A DNA stretch of 64,000 nucleotides from Homarus americanus (lineage: Eukaryota; Arthropoda; Malacostraca; Decapoda; Nephropidae), in NCBI RefSeq assembly GCF_018991925.1, contig NW_024753828.1:802859-866858 (forward strand), in the 5' to 3' direction. The stretch's first letter is position 1; each line of letters opens with the position of its first letter. Below are positions 11,850 to 24,446 of the stretch, one piece after another. The position numbers and the translations under genes are program-made. The notes under the pieces were generated by a model, which worked only from the letters and a program-made list of their open reading frames with translations, searched no databases and was not told where the DNA came from.

Positions 11850-12890
11850 CCTATACCCTGCCTCTTCTTTTTTCCCTTGTAATTTTTTTACTCACATCAT
11901 CCACTACCCCAGTGGGGACTTCAGCTTTATGTTTGTTATCATATGATAGTTCTTTAAGTCTACATATACAAAGAACAGCCTTTTCTCCCTCTTGCTGATA
12001 TGAACTCAAGCTGCATTTTATATTGTTCACTCTCTCCTTTATCACTTTCTTGACCACTCTTTCAACTTTGTTTATAACCTTATGTAACAGCTGTAGACTA
12101 ATGTAGTTTCCACAGTCAGTTGTATTACCTTTTCCCTTGTCAGTATATGCAGTCATGTTCATTTAGTCAGCTGGAACAAATTATTTCATTATAATTGCAT
12201 TAGTCAATTTGGTCACCATCAGCCAGCATCATCTGATACTTTCACAATTTCTGCAACTATTCCAGAGCTGCCAGCAGCCATTCCATTTTCTTCCTCTTGT
12301 CAATCACTTTCTTAACTCATTGATTCTCTTCCAATCCTTGGACATGGTCAATGTACCGTCTGCTACATCTAGGCTGTTCCTATTCCATTCTAACTCCTCA
12401 TTCAGTAGGTGACCTTAGTATTTCCTTCAGGCATCCTTATTTTCCTCATTACCACAGTAATTTTTTATGCACTATTCACCCACCATTTGCCTTGCTATTC
12501 TGCATACCTCACCTCTAGCATCTGTACTATGCAACTTTTCTGTAAAAGCATCCTGTTCCTTGTTTCTAAGCCTTGTAAACCTCTCTTCTGGCCTTGTGCT
12601 TGGCCTTCAGTTATTTTTCCTTCTCACCATCCTTCCAGGCTTTATACAATCTCATTTTTTCCTTTATCATTCTGTGTGCTTTATCATTCCACCACTGTGT
12701 TACTGTATGCCCAGCTGGACCCTTTATCCAGCCACACACTTACCAACCACACTTAACCGAACATCTTTAATGTTTCTGTTCCTTGAAGACAGAAAAGTAG
12801 TCTCTTTAAGAAAGTGGGGATGCTCTGGCCAAATCTGCACATGAGTATGCAACACTGTACAAGCTAGAGTCTTCCCTACCATTTATATTA
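11850..12890 (-). pseudogene. Decayed LINE reverse transcriptase fragment
   Basis: Read on the minus strand, broken frames resemble the pre-RT and early RT region of arthropod LINEs. They run in the correct order: an 'LLNEELEW' block near 12390, then 'DKGKGNTTDCGNY' (compare 'YKGKGD..DCGNYRGI') followed by 'LLHKVINKVERVVKKVIKERV' (compare 'LLEHVMKVLERVLE.RIRE.V') at about 12000-12145. Several stops and frameshifts are present and the YADD core is not visible. Family probably RTE/CR1-like, not resolvable by eye. Confidence 0.6.
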
Positions 12891-13150
12891 ATTATGAATT
12901 TAGATATACAGTAGTAATTGGTGAAGGTTAGCAAAGGACACACTGTGTAGATTTCAAGAAGTAGACAGATCTGAAGGGAAAACCTTATGAACTAAAAGCA
13001 GTTATGGTCCCAATCATTCTGTATTAGCCACTGTCTTATTAGGCAGAAGTATTTTTATAAATGTGGGTTAATTACATTAGACTTGTATAACTATCACCCC
13101 CTGTAACTTTCCACAAGCTATGAAGTTCATGTTCAGAGCACATGATAAGG

Positions 13151-13591
13151 TGTGCCGACGGGAAGTCGTGTCATTTGGTGCTGAGCTAAGGATTAAGTAA
13201 CCGGCTCTCTGGCCTCCTATTGCGGGCAGTAGTTTGATAACCCTGACGAAAGGAAGATGTTATTTAGAGCCATCGTTGAGGTGCTCCGTCTTTCTTTCGA
13301 GGGAGGATGTCGGATATATTCCGTTCTCCCTCAAGAGTACTCCCACTCTCACATCAATCAGACTTATTTTAAAAGAGCTACTTTATGATAGCCTCCATCC
13401 TCATTTAACACTCATAGCTACAGTGATTAAGTTACGGTGATAATCCTTTTTGAAAGTATACATAGGACCCTTTTATAATAAATACACAAAAGGAACCTAT
13501 TGGATTTCGTTACTGAAGACCCAATAAACTTTGATCTATATTTTAGTTCGTCTAGAATATAAGGTAACATGCTTCACAAGTGATTGTTACA
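13151..13591 (+). mobile_element. LTR of a retrotransposon with adjacent PBS-like site
   Basis: A 441-bp block starts tgtgccgacggg and ends tgattgttaca, the TG...CA boundaries of an LTR. It contains an aataaa-type signal near 13480. Two bases after its end comes tggtgacaacccaggaagg (13594-13612), placed and shaped like a tRNA primer-binding site. No gag/pol coding follows, so this is a 5'-LTR stump. The exact PBS tRNA was not determined. Confidence 0.5.
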
Positions 13592-13612
13592 AGTGGTGAC
13601 AACCCAGGAAGG

Positions 13613-14447
13613 TTGTTACATATATGACCGCTTCACAGGTAGTTTTTATACACGTAATAGTCACCCCAACAGATACACACTTGGTAAAGGTAAGAGATAT
13701 TATATTCTCGCCTTTACTGTGTTACATTGTTACTAAGAAGCTATAGTTACAACTCGTACGAGTAAAGCGATTAAGATTTTTGGGACAGGTACAGACAGAG
13801 CTTGATGAAAATAAAATCCCATACACTTTGATTTCAGTGATTTTGACTGTTTTATTTTGTTTTGAAAGGCACAGAAATAACCCAGCTAATCTACACTAAC
13901 ATAGAATATGGTCATAAAATGATGGTACACCCTGTAATGACTAATGATGATGATAATGGATAAGAGACTTAATTGTAGTACAGTAATTAAATGGTTCTCT
14001 GAGCATAATGGCTTTTACACTCGTTCTTGTAAATAATTCTCTTGGTGTCCACTCGTCACAAAAAGTTCTACAACAACTGGGCACGACAGATTTCCCCCTG
14101 TATAAGAGCTAGCCAGAGAATTTAATTTTTAAGTAGGAGCTAGTACAGTTTCAAAGGTATGGGAAGAAGAAGTAATTTTGGCTCCAAAAGTGAAGGACAG
14201 GGACATATCTTTGATTTTTCATTCACGATCCTCCTGGTATGGGTGAGCTGATCCAGCACCACCTTTGACATCATTGAAGCAAGCTGTTTCCCCACCTCTT
14301 AAAGGTATCTGTTCATGGAAGAGATACAAGCAATGCTGGGACCATGGGCCACTTCCTCATTACTATTCACATGATCATTGGTCAATTTATTGGTCATCTT
14401 GTTGCATGTACAGGTGTACTGTATTAGTGACATTGTAGCTATGATCA
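13613..14447 (+). other. Intronic sequence, nothing recognised
   Basis: Mixed-composition DNA between the LTR stump and the piggyBac-like MITE. No frame or repeat family identified. Confidence 0.55.
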
Positions 14448-14451
14448 TTAA

Positions 14452-14933
14452 CTCTTTAGGTGCGTAATTAAATTTCGCGCCGGTTCCTGAAAAGTGTCAA
14501 TTATCCTGCCAAAAATGAATTTCATATAATCACATTTTCTATATGTTTTTCCTAGAGAACTTTTAGTATATTTTCCAAATCTGGAACAAAAATTCACATA
14601 TGTGTGCAAATTTTAGAGAAAAAATGACATTTATACCCAAAAATGCAGGAAATTGGTATAAATCAATGTCTGGTATATGGCAAATAAATTTAATCAATTT
14701 GGTTACTAAACAGCAAATTTAGATATGTATTACATATTCAGATAATATCAAACAAAATAGTACAAAAATAAGCTATATTGCATTCAGGAAATACTCCTAT
14801 ACCTCAATACATAATATGTCCGCATGTCGTCTCATTTGGGGAAGTTTTTTCAAGGCCGTGGGATATCCCCGCTTGTCGCATTTAATTAATATAATATTTT
14901 GGGCAGGTTTACCCGCATGTCGCATCCAAAGGG
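14452..14933. mobile_element. piggyBac-like MITE in a TTAA site
   Basis: A 482-bp AT-rich segment flanked on both sides by TTAA (14448-14451 and 14934-14937). Termini ctctttaggtgcg (left) and ccctttggatgcg (right, inverted) match at 10 of 13 positions. TTAA duplication plus CCYTT-type ends is characteristic of the piggyBac superfamily. An internal 'cgcatgtcg' motif repeats near 14821 and 14912. No transposase. Confidence 0.7.
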
Positions 14934-14937
14934 TTAA

Positions 14938-15494
14938 GAAGGAAATGGTGAGAATTAAGGAAAAGGTATATCTTGCTACAGTATATTCATAGAGCAGAGA
15001 GAATTTTTTTTTATCTTCTACAGTACCAAGAATTGTAAGTTCATTGACTTCATAGATAATTTTGGAGTTGTGTTATGTGAAGTGATGGGTAAGCTCGCTG
15101 AATATTTGGGACCGTCTTGTGGAACGAGAGTACTGTAGCAAACCACAGTGACTTAAGCTCTCACTTCAGCTGTAAGAATGAATGAATGAATGACATCATA
15201 TAGAGAGAATGTGGGTTTATTCGCTTTTGATTCTGACCACTTAGCTTTGTGGCTGAAAAAAGTCAACAGTAAAGTATATAAGATTGATTCAGCTGTCATT
15301 AGTCTAGCAACTGGTGAGTGTGGTGATTTGTGACTGTTAAATAATAAATTCAATATAATTGCCATTATAAAAAAAATTACCTGTAGGTGATTTGCTTTTT
15401 GATCCTTAGAAAACATTATATGCACCATAAATTTATTTGGTAATAACTGTGCAGTGAAATCCCATCTTTCAGAACTGATTGGGGGAGGGAATTA
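14938..15494 (+). other. Intronic sequence, nothing recognised
   Basis: AT-rich DNA with a short gaatgaatgaat run near 15177. No family identified. Confidence 0.55.
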
Positions 15495-15789
15495 CCGTAT
15501 ATACTCGTCTATAACCGCCCCCCCCCCCCCTTGTTTATAGGTCGACCCTGATTTTTTGACCAAGAAATCATTAATTTATGATATTCCTCGTTTATACAGT
15601 AGGTCGACCCACGTTTTTGAGGGTAATGGAACAACAAAACCTTCAGTAAAAACACAATACGTCCTATAAACTGAGGCTCGCCGTGCCTGAAACACCGAGT
15701 GCCGAAGGCAAATTGTTTACCATTTATTATTATGACACGACACTTTACACCACTTTACACTGAAACGCGGGTAGTTTCAACAAAAATAT

Positions 15790-16277
15790 TGTATATTTCC
15801 ATTCAAGTATTTATTCAAGTCAATTAGGAGGGAATATTATTGTAATACAACAGTTTTTTAACTAAACCATTCAAAAAGCGATTACGGTAACATCTTTTGA
15901 ACGAAAGAAAGCGAAAGTCATTATTTTCGTCACGATTTTATCCCACTTTCCACTGTAATGCATACGTAATTTCAGCAAAAATATTACATTTCCGTGAATG
16001 CATTATATCAAGCACAGTATGAATTGAATATCATTTTAATATAACAGAATTTTAACCGAAAACTATTAAAAAAACGAGTAACATCTCAAGAACAGCGGAA
16101 GCTTAGGTAAAGTCTTTTGTTTTCGTCATGTATTTTATCCTATTTTACATTGAAATACATCACGTTTCAGCAAAACTACTATTTATTTCCGAGAATATAT
16201 TCATTCAGGCGCAGGTTAGGTAAAATATACCTGTGATGTAATAGTTTTTTAACTGAAAACGATTAGAAAAACACACA
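15790..16277 (+). repeat. Direct repeat, copy 1 (inside transposon remnant)
   Basis: Shared with copy 2 at about 16385-16863, including 'attcaagtatttattcaag'-type, 'gcgattacggtaacatc' and 'tacatcacgtttcagc' blocks in the same order. The two copies differ at scattered positions, so the duplication is not recent. Confidence 0.8.
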
Positions 16278-16279
16278 GT

Positions 16280-16364
16280 CTCTAGCCCTGATCAAGGAGA
16301 GGACTGGGAGAAGCTGTTTGGTGCTGCAGACGATGACAAGGAAAATGATTTTGATGGATTTTAA
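16280..16364 (+). pseudogene. Possible transposase C-terminal tail
   Basis: An 80-bp frame reads SPDQGEDWEKLFGAADDD followed by KENDFDGF and a TAA stop at 16362-16364. Acidic tails ending in a Phe-rich 'DFDGF'-type motif are common at the C-terminus of pogo/jerky-like transposases, which fits the TIR-like ends of the host element. Everything upstream in frame has been lost. Confidence 0.4.
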
Positions 16365-16384
16365 TGAAAATATTCCGAAATATG

Positions 16385-16863
16385 GTATCGTAGTATTTAT
16401 TCAAGTCAATTAGGATAGAATATTATTGTAATACAACAGTTTTTTAACTGAAAACCAATCGAAAAGCGATTACGGTAACATCTTTTGAACGAAAGAAAGC
16501 AAAAGTCATTGTTTTCGTCACGATTTTATTCCACTTTCCACTGTAATATGTACGTCATTTCAGCAAAAATATTACATTTCCGTGAATGCATTATATCAAG
16601 CACAGTATGAATAGAATACCATTGTAATATAACAATATTTTAACCAAAAACTATAAAAAAAACGAGTAACTTCTCTTGAACATCGGAAGGTTAGGTAAAA
16701 TCTTAATGTTTTCTTCATGTATTTTATCCTATTTTACATTAAAATACATCACGTTTCAGCAAAACTACTATTTATTTCCGAGTATATATTCATTCAGGCA
16801 CAGTTAAGGTAAAATATACATGTGATGTAACAGTTTTTTAACTGAAAACGATTCGAAAAACAC
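16385..16863 (+). repeat. Direct repeat, copy 2
   Basis: Second copy of the 15790-16277 block, same orientation, with small substitutions and indels. Confidence 0.8.
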
Positions 16864-17330
16864 GTGTACCGTCTAGGTGATACAGCTGGTGGTGCGTGAT
16901 GTGTCATGCGTCGTTGTAAACAATAGGAGGTTGAAGTAGATTACTGGGTATTATATTAAGTGTGAAAAATAGAAAAGGTTTTTATTACCGGTATTTTTTG
17001 TAGATCAATGAGAACTGTGATACCGTATATGATAAGATAAGTTAGCCTGTGCTAAGAACTTCAACATAGACTACTGAAATTGCATTGTAAGGTAATTTAG
17101 CCTATTGTAAGTTGGTGAGCTTCATTTGCTGAAGGAACTGCACAACTTTTCATTACTAAATGGTACATATTTTACGTTACCATTGTTTACTGGCAGTAAA
17201 TGGTAAATATTTTTCATGTCTGAAGGTAAAAGTTGCTCCTCGCCCTTCCCATCATGCACGGGTTCAACCTAACAAAACTATCACGCTTGTATAGGACGAC
17301 CCCCAATTTTTGGGGGAAAAATTTACAATG

Positions 17331-19078
17331 AATATATTTTTTGTTATTCTGATTACCTATGACTGTAATTGTTTACATATTCAGGTACTCTCAGTTAAAA
17401 GCACCAATAAAATAAATGTAAAGGCTATAAAGAAATCATTTCATTCATTGTATCATATACAGTATTCAACATTTTTCTGGGATGTGTTGGACAGAGTGAA
17501 GTAGATTCATGTGGATTAGAATTGAGTGGAGTAGAGTGGTGGAGAAAAGTGAGGAGATGGATAAGGTGAACGAATTCCTTCTTTATGCCAAATTTTTGCC
17601 CTAAAACTGACTTTTCACAAAATCTAACTCAAAATTTTTTGGGCTTCTTTATAAGTTAGTTTTCCTTTTCCATGCCCAGAAGGATCAGCCATTGTGAAAC
17701 CCAGATTACCCATGAACCGCTGGTACTGTTCCTCTGTCATCTGTCTGTGTCTTTCTTATTGATTTTAGTGTGTAATTTCAATAACTTAGGGATCTAATAA
17801 AAATAAATATAACTTTGCATGGTATACAGTATATAAGTCTGTTATTATGAGAAATATAGGCAGGAGGCAACTAAGCATTGTGGTTCAGATTATAACAAGA
17901 AAAGTGACCTTGTTCAATGGCATCTTTAAGAAATTAAAATAAGACTTAGGGTGGGGGGGAGATGTAGTAGATGCCCTGCAGAGGTTGGGAACCTTGTCTG
18001 ATGTTGTGGAATAAGTTGGTGGAAGATAAAGACGAGCATTATTTTTTGAGCCCTCACGATTTATGAACCCTCAGTAAATGTCACACATTTATGGCTGCAG
18101 ATAATGAAACCTTGTGTTGCAAGTAGAGTTATTACTTGTTTTATGTAGTGTGTAGGTTGTTTATCTTTTATCTTAATTACCAGGTACTTCTCAGACATAT
18201 TATTTACACTTTAATGAAGATTGTCTCATGTTCTTTGTATCACATCAGAATGAAGTAAAAAACAAATAAGAGTGCAACAACAGACTGCGTATACTGTACC
18301 ACAGTGTGTTATAGATAATTGTTTATACTATTCTTTAAATTAGGACTAACCATCTTTGCTGAATGAGGTTTTCTGTACTTTTCAATTATGAATATTTCTG
18401 AGTTTGGGTTTTGCTTCCTAAATTTATGATAGAAAAGGTTATTGTATATTGATATTCACTTTTAAGGAACACATGGTAACACAAATGAATGTCAAAAACT
18501 TTGGAGTTGGGATTAAGTTGCAGTTCTGGGCTTCTCATTTGTTCATAAGTGAAGAGCTGCAGTGTAGAATGTTTTTGTCACTTTAATTAGCCAGAGCAAA
18601 GTGGGTTTTATACATTATGCTCCTGTGTTATGTGAAGTGTTGTTGGTTTGTCATGCTTGCTTGTGTACTGTAATAGTACTGCTCACATAATAATGAAGCC
18701 ACTCCCAGATGTAGTCATTAGAGTTTTTTCATCTCTGGTTCTTGGATTCGCCTTATCTCCTAGTGCTTCCTGTTAGTTTTCAACTGCCTTTTCCCCAGGG
18801 GAAGGTGGGTGATACTCTTTCTGTATAATTTCTGATGTGGTGTTTGAATCCAACAAAAAGTGGCCGGGGGTACATAATGATTACTCTATTTAACCTTCTG
18901 TATCCTTACACTCAAGTATATATTTTTTTATTTATCTTTTTAACCATGTTAAATAGTTCCTACATTTTATGGAATAATTTAATAGCTGTTGAGTTTTTTG
19001 CTTTTGTTTTTCACAGGAATTTTAAAGCACAACTTCAGATTTTGTGTGAATAATTGTGTGGGTTGAATGATGGTTAAC
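17331..19078 (+). other. Intronic sequence, nothing recognised
   Basis: AT-rich DNA, no family resemblance in any short frame. Confidence 0.55.
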
Positions 19079-19535
19079 TGTAATCGCTCATAGGAGCGAT
19101 TTTGGCTTGTGCAGGACAATAAGAACCCTTGTCGTTGACGCGATGAGTATAATTCTGTCAAAACCCGTTGAATACAATTCACATATAACAACTGCTGGTA
19201 CATCAGGACACACAGTTTGAATAATACGATCAATATACAGTACATTATTACACTTATTAAAGTTATTTAGAGTTCTCAGGGGATTCAACAGTTCACAATC
19301 ACACTCACGTTTTTGGGTCTAGGGTTAGTCCAACGAGAACAAATATAATGTCCTGCAGGAAGATGTTAGCTGACGAGAATCAGGATGTTGCCTCTACGGT
19401 AGAAGGCGATTGTCTGCCCCTCAGGCAGTCACACAGCTGTTACCAGCTCCATCTTGCTTAGTAAGCTATTCTGAGTTGTAAACAGTTTCTTCACTTAGCA
19501 TGTGGCCAGTGCACTCAATTGTGTGTGGCGATAAC
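19079..19535. mobile_element. Possible solo LTR (unconfirmed)
   Basis: A 457-bp block bounded by tgtaatcgc and gcgataaca, which are inverted with one mismatch and give TG...CA ends. The 5-bp flanks (ttaac and gtatg) do not match, so either the insertion site has rearranged or the boundary is fortuitous. Confidence 0.3.
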
Positions 19536-19742
19536 AGTATGTATCATAAAAAAAAATAAATAAAAATAGAAAAATATGAAGAGCGCCTTGCGCAAAGAAG
19601 CTGCCTGGCTAATGAGTGGTAATGTGCATATCCAGTAAACAACAGTCGGAGCTTGGCGGGCCTTTTCTTTTCATGCATCTGAACAGGAATAGGAGAAAAA
19701 CTTTCTCAGGTTTCTTACAGCAATTTTGCATCCCAATTCAAC

Positions 19743-20159
19743 ATGAGCAAGAGAGCAAGTTATGGTAGTGTTGTTTCAAAAGCTAATAGAAAGTGTATAA
19801 GCTTAGCCGAGAAACTAGATGTGTTAAAACGATATGAAAAAGGTGAGAGGTCTGTGGATATTATATGGGGCAAGTAATGAACGAACTGTATATCCATTAA
19901 CAGAACAAAGCATTAAAATATATATAAATGCAAATGACCTCTACATAAAGATGTATAATGAGAAAAGAAAGCAGCTGTGCAAGGTTCTTTCGACAGCTTT
20001 ATTATTCGAAGGCCTAAACCATCAACTTCAGCTACACCATCAAATTCAGCATCATAAGCAGCTTCAACATCATCTTCAGGCTCAGTAACAGTTTCAGCAA
20101 CAGCTTTATGGAAAGCTACAGCTTCAGCCAGAGTTGAATCTGATGACTTCGTCATCTGA
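19743..20159 (+). pseudogene. Pogo/Tigger-type transposase remnant, internally deleted
   Basis: The ATG at 19743 opens a frame MSKRASYGSVVSKANRK followed by ISLAEKLDVLKRYEKGERSV. This is the N-terminal CENP-B/psq-type helix-turn-helix of Tigger/jerky-like transposases ('ISLEEKLDILRRLDRGEKV' in the family, from memory). The frame breaks about 19862. After a short related stretch (NERTVYPLTEQSIK) the sequence jumps to a Ser/Thr-rich linker (PKPSTSATPSNSAS) and an acidic tail ending VESDDFVI with TGA at 20157-20159. The DDE catalytic core is missing, so this is a deletion derivative. Confidence 0.65.
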
Positions 20160-20319
20160 GTAAAAACTCCCGCAATATTCATTGGCTGTCCTTATGTTTT
20201 AGACTTAACCACCATTGGTGAGTAGAGTTTTTGTTTTACATTCGTAAATGTTATTTAAAACATATATGAACAGTAAATAAGTGTTGCTTTCATATTCATT
20301 GGTAGAGAAATGATATGTT

Positions 20320-21250
20320 TTCACATGTACTGTTCATACGTTGGCGTTCCCAATCGTCTCGCTTTATTTCTTTACCATTAGTGGTTAGCTACTTCTAGTG
20401 TTCCATTTATTAACATTAAATAACATAACTTAAAACATACATACAGGTATTAAATTTTTAAAAATTAAGTTCACAACAGCTAAAACCAGGGTCTTATTTC
20501 CTTAGTTTCTTATGTAGAACCATCGTCACTCACGAAAACAATGCCGTCTTGTCTCCTCGTGTGTTTTATTATTCTACGTATTATTTATGAATTGTATTGT
20601 TCATTTCACATATATAAACATTAATTCAATCAAATACATATTCAGTAATAAACAATATTGAATCTTTTGTACATATTCTTAAAATGATAAATGACTGTTT
20701 CCTTAAGTGCGCACGTATACATTGGCATTCCACTATCAGTCCCACTTTTTTCTTTAATATCAGTGGTTACTTCTACTGGATAACTGACATTATGGGTGTA
20801 AACACTGACAACAACAATGCCATCTATTATCTTCTAGCGTGTTTTAATATTCTACGTATTATTCATGAATTGTGTTGTTCATTTTGTATATATAAGGATT
20901 GATTCAATCAAATACATATTCAGTATAATAAACAATAATGAATCTTTTGTACATATTCTTAAAAAGATAAATGACGCGGTATCCTTAAATTCGCACGTAC
21001 TGTATATGTTGGCGTTCCCAATCATCTAGCTTTATTTCTTTGCCATTAGTGGTTAGCTACTTCTTGTGTTCCATTTATTAACATTAAATAAATAACGTTA
21101 CTTAAAACATATATATTCATGTTTTTACATTAATTTTACTACAGCCACAACTGGGGTCTTATTTTCTTCAATTTCTCGTGTAGAACTATCGTCCCGGACT
21201 CCCGGCTGTGAACACAAACGAAAACAGTGGCGTCCCATCTCCTCTTGTGT
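20320..21250 (+). repeat. Three-copy tandem repeat (~300-370 bp unit)
   Basis: Blocks beginning about 20320, 20690 and 20985 share 'ttggcgttcccaatc', 'ggttagctacttct', 'gtgttttattattctacg' and 'caatcaaatacatattcagt' in the same order. The middle unit is shorter and diverged. No coding. Probably a TE interior amplified by unequal exchange. It follows the transposase remnant directly. Confidence 0.7.
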
Positions 21251-22777
21251 GACCATATTATTATTCATTTATATTGTATAAGGTGCATTCAGAAACATTT
21301 TTTAAAGAATATAGTTTACAATTTTCATTAATTGCATTGGTTTTGGGGAAAAGAGGGTAAAAAGCCACACAAAGGATATGAAAAGGTCACACTTGGGAAC
21401 ACATCTCATTATTATTGCTTTATTTTAATGGTAATTAATGATTCATGATACGATGATTCACCATACACTACATTATTGGAGGACACATTACCGTCGTTAT
21501 TTGAGGCTTTACTGTACAGTAATTTGTGTACGGTACTGTACTCTATATTACATGTCGAGTACAGAATGGAGATTGATAGGTAGTTTAACATGGGTTCATA
21601 AATGCTGTATTCATACTTTATTTTTTATTTATATTATCTATATTTATATACGGTAATTATTTATTTGTTAAATTTTTTGTGTAAATGGCAACTGGCAAAA
21701 TTAAAATGTTGGACAAAGTGTTGTCAGAATTACACTGAGAATTTATGGCAGTTGGATATCCTTTCACTCACTCAGTAAGTGACAGAAAGGAACGTGTGGA
21801 AGTTTGAGAATCTGAGTACTGTACAGTACTAGTGTGAGGTTTAAGAGGTTTCGATGGGTAAAAATTGTTAGTAGTTCATCAGATGTTAAGTCAAGGCTCA
21901 CTAATGGAAATAAACAACCGTGGAGAATACTGTTGCTGGGGAGGGATTTACTCTCCATACCTCACCGGATTAAAGTGGGATTAGCTCCAGTTTGTGTCCA
22001 TCTCTTACTGCCTAATTTCTTAATACCACAAGGAATTGTTATGGACATACTGTACAGTACTTGTATTTATTTATTTATTTATTTACATTGGTTCCAAGTC
22101 TTGGATATTATTGTGCTTTTTATTCCCAATATTTATTATTATTATTTTTTTTGGGGGGAGATAATAGAGCACATGGTAATAACACCAAACTCTCAGTTAT
22201 ATTCAGGCCATTTTGGCATAAATTTTTGTGTCATAGTGTTAGTGAGTCATTGACGTGCAACCACACAACTCCATAAGGGGGATATCTTTAATGTACAGTA
22301 CAAACCTTTGAGAATCCAGAACCAAATCTGTGGTCATTGATACAAGGTGGTGATACATTGACCTGACCTTGCTCCCGTGATATACTGCTAATGACCCTTA
22401 CCTACCGATATTCATGCTCCAAGCACCAGGGGTGAGACCTCTTGAGTAATTTTATTGACTTCCTATTTTTAGCTTATGATTGGAAATTTAAATGCAGAAA
22501 ACTTTAACCCAGAATTGTTTGGTGATATAATTCTCTACATTATATATTTTTGTCATTAAGTTGTGGATAATACTTACCGCAATTACTTTAAGGTTTCCTT
22601 CCCATAGGAATAGTTTGAGTTTTCATTAAATGAGTGAATTATGACTTAATTTACAAACATCAATATTGTACTGTGTGGTGATGGTTTGGGATGATGGTGT
22701 ATGGTGTTGGTGTATTGCCAGACTAATGAGCATCAGCTATTAGCTTGTAATTAGTTGAGACATAAAGAGAGATGTAG
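21251..22777 (+). other. Intronic sequence, nothing recognised
   Basis: AT-rich DNA with tactgtac motifs at 21530-21542, 21817-21829 and 22049-22059, and (att)/(ttta) runs near 22066 and 22135. No gene identified. Confidence 0.55.
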
Positions 22778-23135
22778 CCCAGAGAGCTTGTCTCAGAACA
22801 CATCTTTAAACAGTGTTGATCATTCGTTGAAATGTATATGGCACATTTCGTAGTCTAAATGGCATTCTTAAAAATTCAAAATATCCCAAGGGAGTGCTGA
22901 ATGTAGTCACCTCGTAGGATTTCTCGTTGAGAAAAATTTGCCATTACCCGCTAAGAAGATCGAGGTTACTAAAAACTGAATTATCTTTTCTCAAGGATTG
23001 CAACAAATTGCTCAGAACAGGTGTTGGGTACCTATCCAATATGGTTGCTTCATTGGCTCGTCAAAAGTCAGTATCTAATAAGGCACCATCCTCCATCTTT
23101 CTTTGGAATGAAAAAGAAAGGAGAATTCAAAGGGA
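22778..23135 (-). pseudogene. Ty3/gypsy reverse transcriptase fragment
   Basis: Broken frames on the minus strand contain FFIPKKDGG (about 23090-23116), then SNLDLLSG and a strand-turn block with TFSTPLGYFEFLRMPF and FQRMIN (about 22815-22915), in the order of RT motifs of Ty3/gypsy elements. The sequence ends just before where the YLDD catalytic motif would come, so the active site is missing. At least two in-frame stops and frame changes were seen. Confidence 0.75.
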
Positions 23136-23189
23136 ATAACGAATGTGTTATTACCTTCTGGTCCATCGTATCTTTAATCATGTCTTCAC

Positions 23190-24126
23190 CTAAGGGCCGT
23201 TGGCTATACGGTACTGTGTGTAAACTAGCATGTAGACAGGGTTAGTGTCTGGTTGTAAAGATATGTGGTGTGAGGTTAATTTTGTTTGATCCAGTGGTTC
23301 CCCAGGTAATGCTACTATGACCCTGTAGTCGGCTAGTAGCTGTAGGAGTTGTCTTTTGCTTTGAAGATAGTCAATCATCTTGACTTGTGGAGTTATTTGA
23401 TCCAACTTCTTCTGACTGAGTTGTTCTTGTGTTTGAGTAATGCTACCAATTGGTAATTGAGTAGGCTGTGCAACCACATAAGTACGGTACACCAGGAAAT
23501 CACAAAGACAACATCCCTTTTTCAAAATTTTGGGTCTGCCAGTCCTGTTAAGAACAAGGATATCTGTTAAACTACCTGGTCTAATTCTGTTCAAGGTAGA
23601 CTTAAATGACAGGTCTTTAATCTTGGCACTTTCGCTAAGACAGCCTACGTCAGTCCCAATGTAAATATCTAGCATCCGGACAGTGGCTTTGGTTATTTCC
23701 TCATTCTCAAAATGTTGAGTACCTTTTAAGACTATAATCCAATTTTTGCTGCTAAAATCTCGCATGGAAATCGAGTTACTGTAACTAGGATCTTTAGCAA
23801 GCTTGGGCTCGTTTACAACCTTCCTCATGTTTGTTGAGTTAGTTATCACTTTCACCTTTGAGGTGAGCATTGAATGTGAATTTTGCATAGCATGGTATAG
23901 TGTTATTAAATTTTATAGTATGTCGACTACGTTGGACATATTTGTTACTTTGTTTTAGTGTTTGAAGACCCAATAATCCATCAACTGGCAGAGAAATATA
24001 AAACTGCTTGAAAGGTTTCACCGGTATTAGAAAAACATATAGGTAATGTAATATAATTTCTCCCGTAATATCTAAATGTTGGCCTGATACTCCGGAGAGA
24101 TCACATCTGTAGGTCTTATTTGCCAT
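23190..24126 (-). pseudogene. Ty3/gypsy protease to pol N-terminal region
   Basis: Two overlapping minus-strand frames (24126-23839 and 23888-23190) cover this region. The upstream one has a 'DGLLGLQTLK' string like the C-terminal flap of retropepsins, but the expected DTG/DSG active site is not visible. The downstream one has 'RPGSLTDILVLNRTG' (protein linker) and 'YRVIVALPGEPLDQTKLTSH' next to 'HHISLQPDTNPVY', the conserved lead-in to RT of arthropod gypsy elements. The frame change implies inactivation. Confidence 0.7.
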
Positions 24127-24446
24127 TTATTGTCAGGAGAACGTCGATTCAATTCAGTAAATGACGTTAACGAGATAACATATCTATGTCTAGGGACAGC
24201 TTGGTGTTACCTACACTCATTGGTATTGTCAATACTTCCACTTTTCTTATTTCAGCGATCAATAAAGCTGCCATGGAAGCATTGCTAGTTATGTGTGATT
24301 TTACTCCCGGTCATGTTGGACATGGCACAATTCTTCTCCCGAAGGATTTTGAAATTTGTACCCTGGATGACGTTCTTGATAATCCTGCCTGCAGTCTTAG
24401 TAATCCTGCCTGAAGTCTTGGTACTCCTACCTGTGTTGGCGGAAAC

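Larger units (their letters stand above)
15495..17330 (+). mobile_element. DNA transposon remnant with internal ~590-bp duplication
   Basis: Starts ccgtatatactcgtctataa followed by a C-run and 'ttgtttataggtcgacc', a terminal layout seen in many animal DNA transposons. A related 'cttgtataggacgaccccc' occurs at 17286-17304 near the other end, in the same orientation, so the right terminus is not proven. The interior holds two similar direct copies (about 15790-16277 and 16385-16863). Between them a short frame ending at 16364 reads like a transposase C-terminus. The boundaries are approximate. Confidence 0.55.

Noticed and set aside
20320..21250. CRISPR-like or satellite array
   Set aside because: Only three long, diverged units without regular spacers, in eukaryotic intronic DNA.
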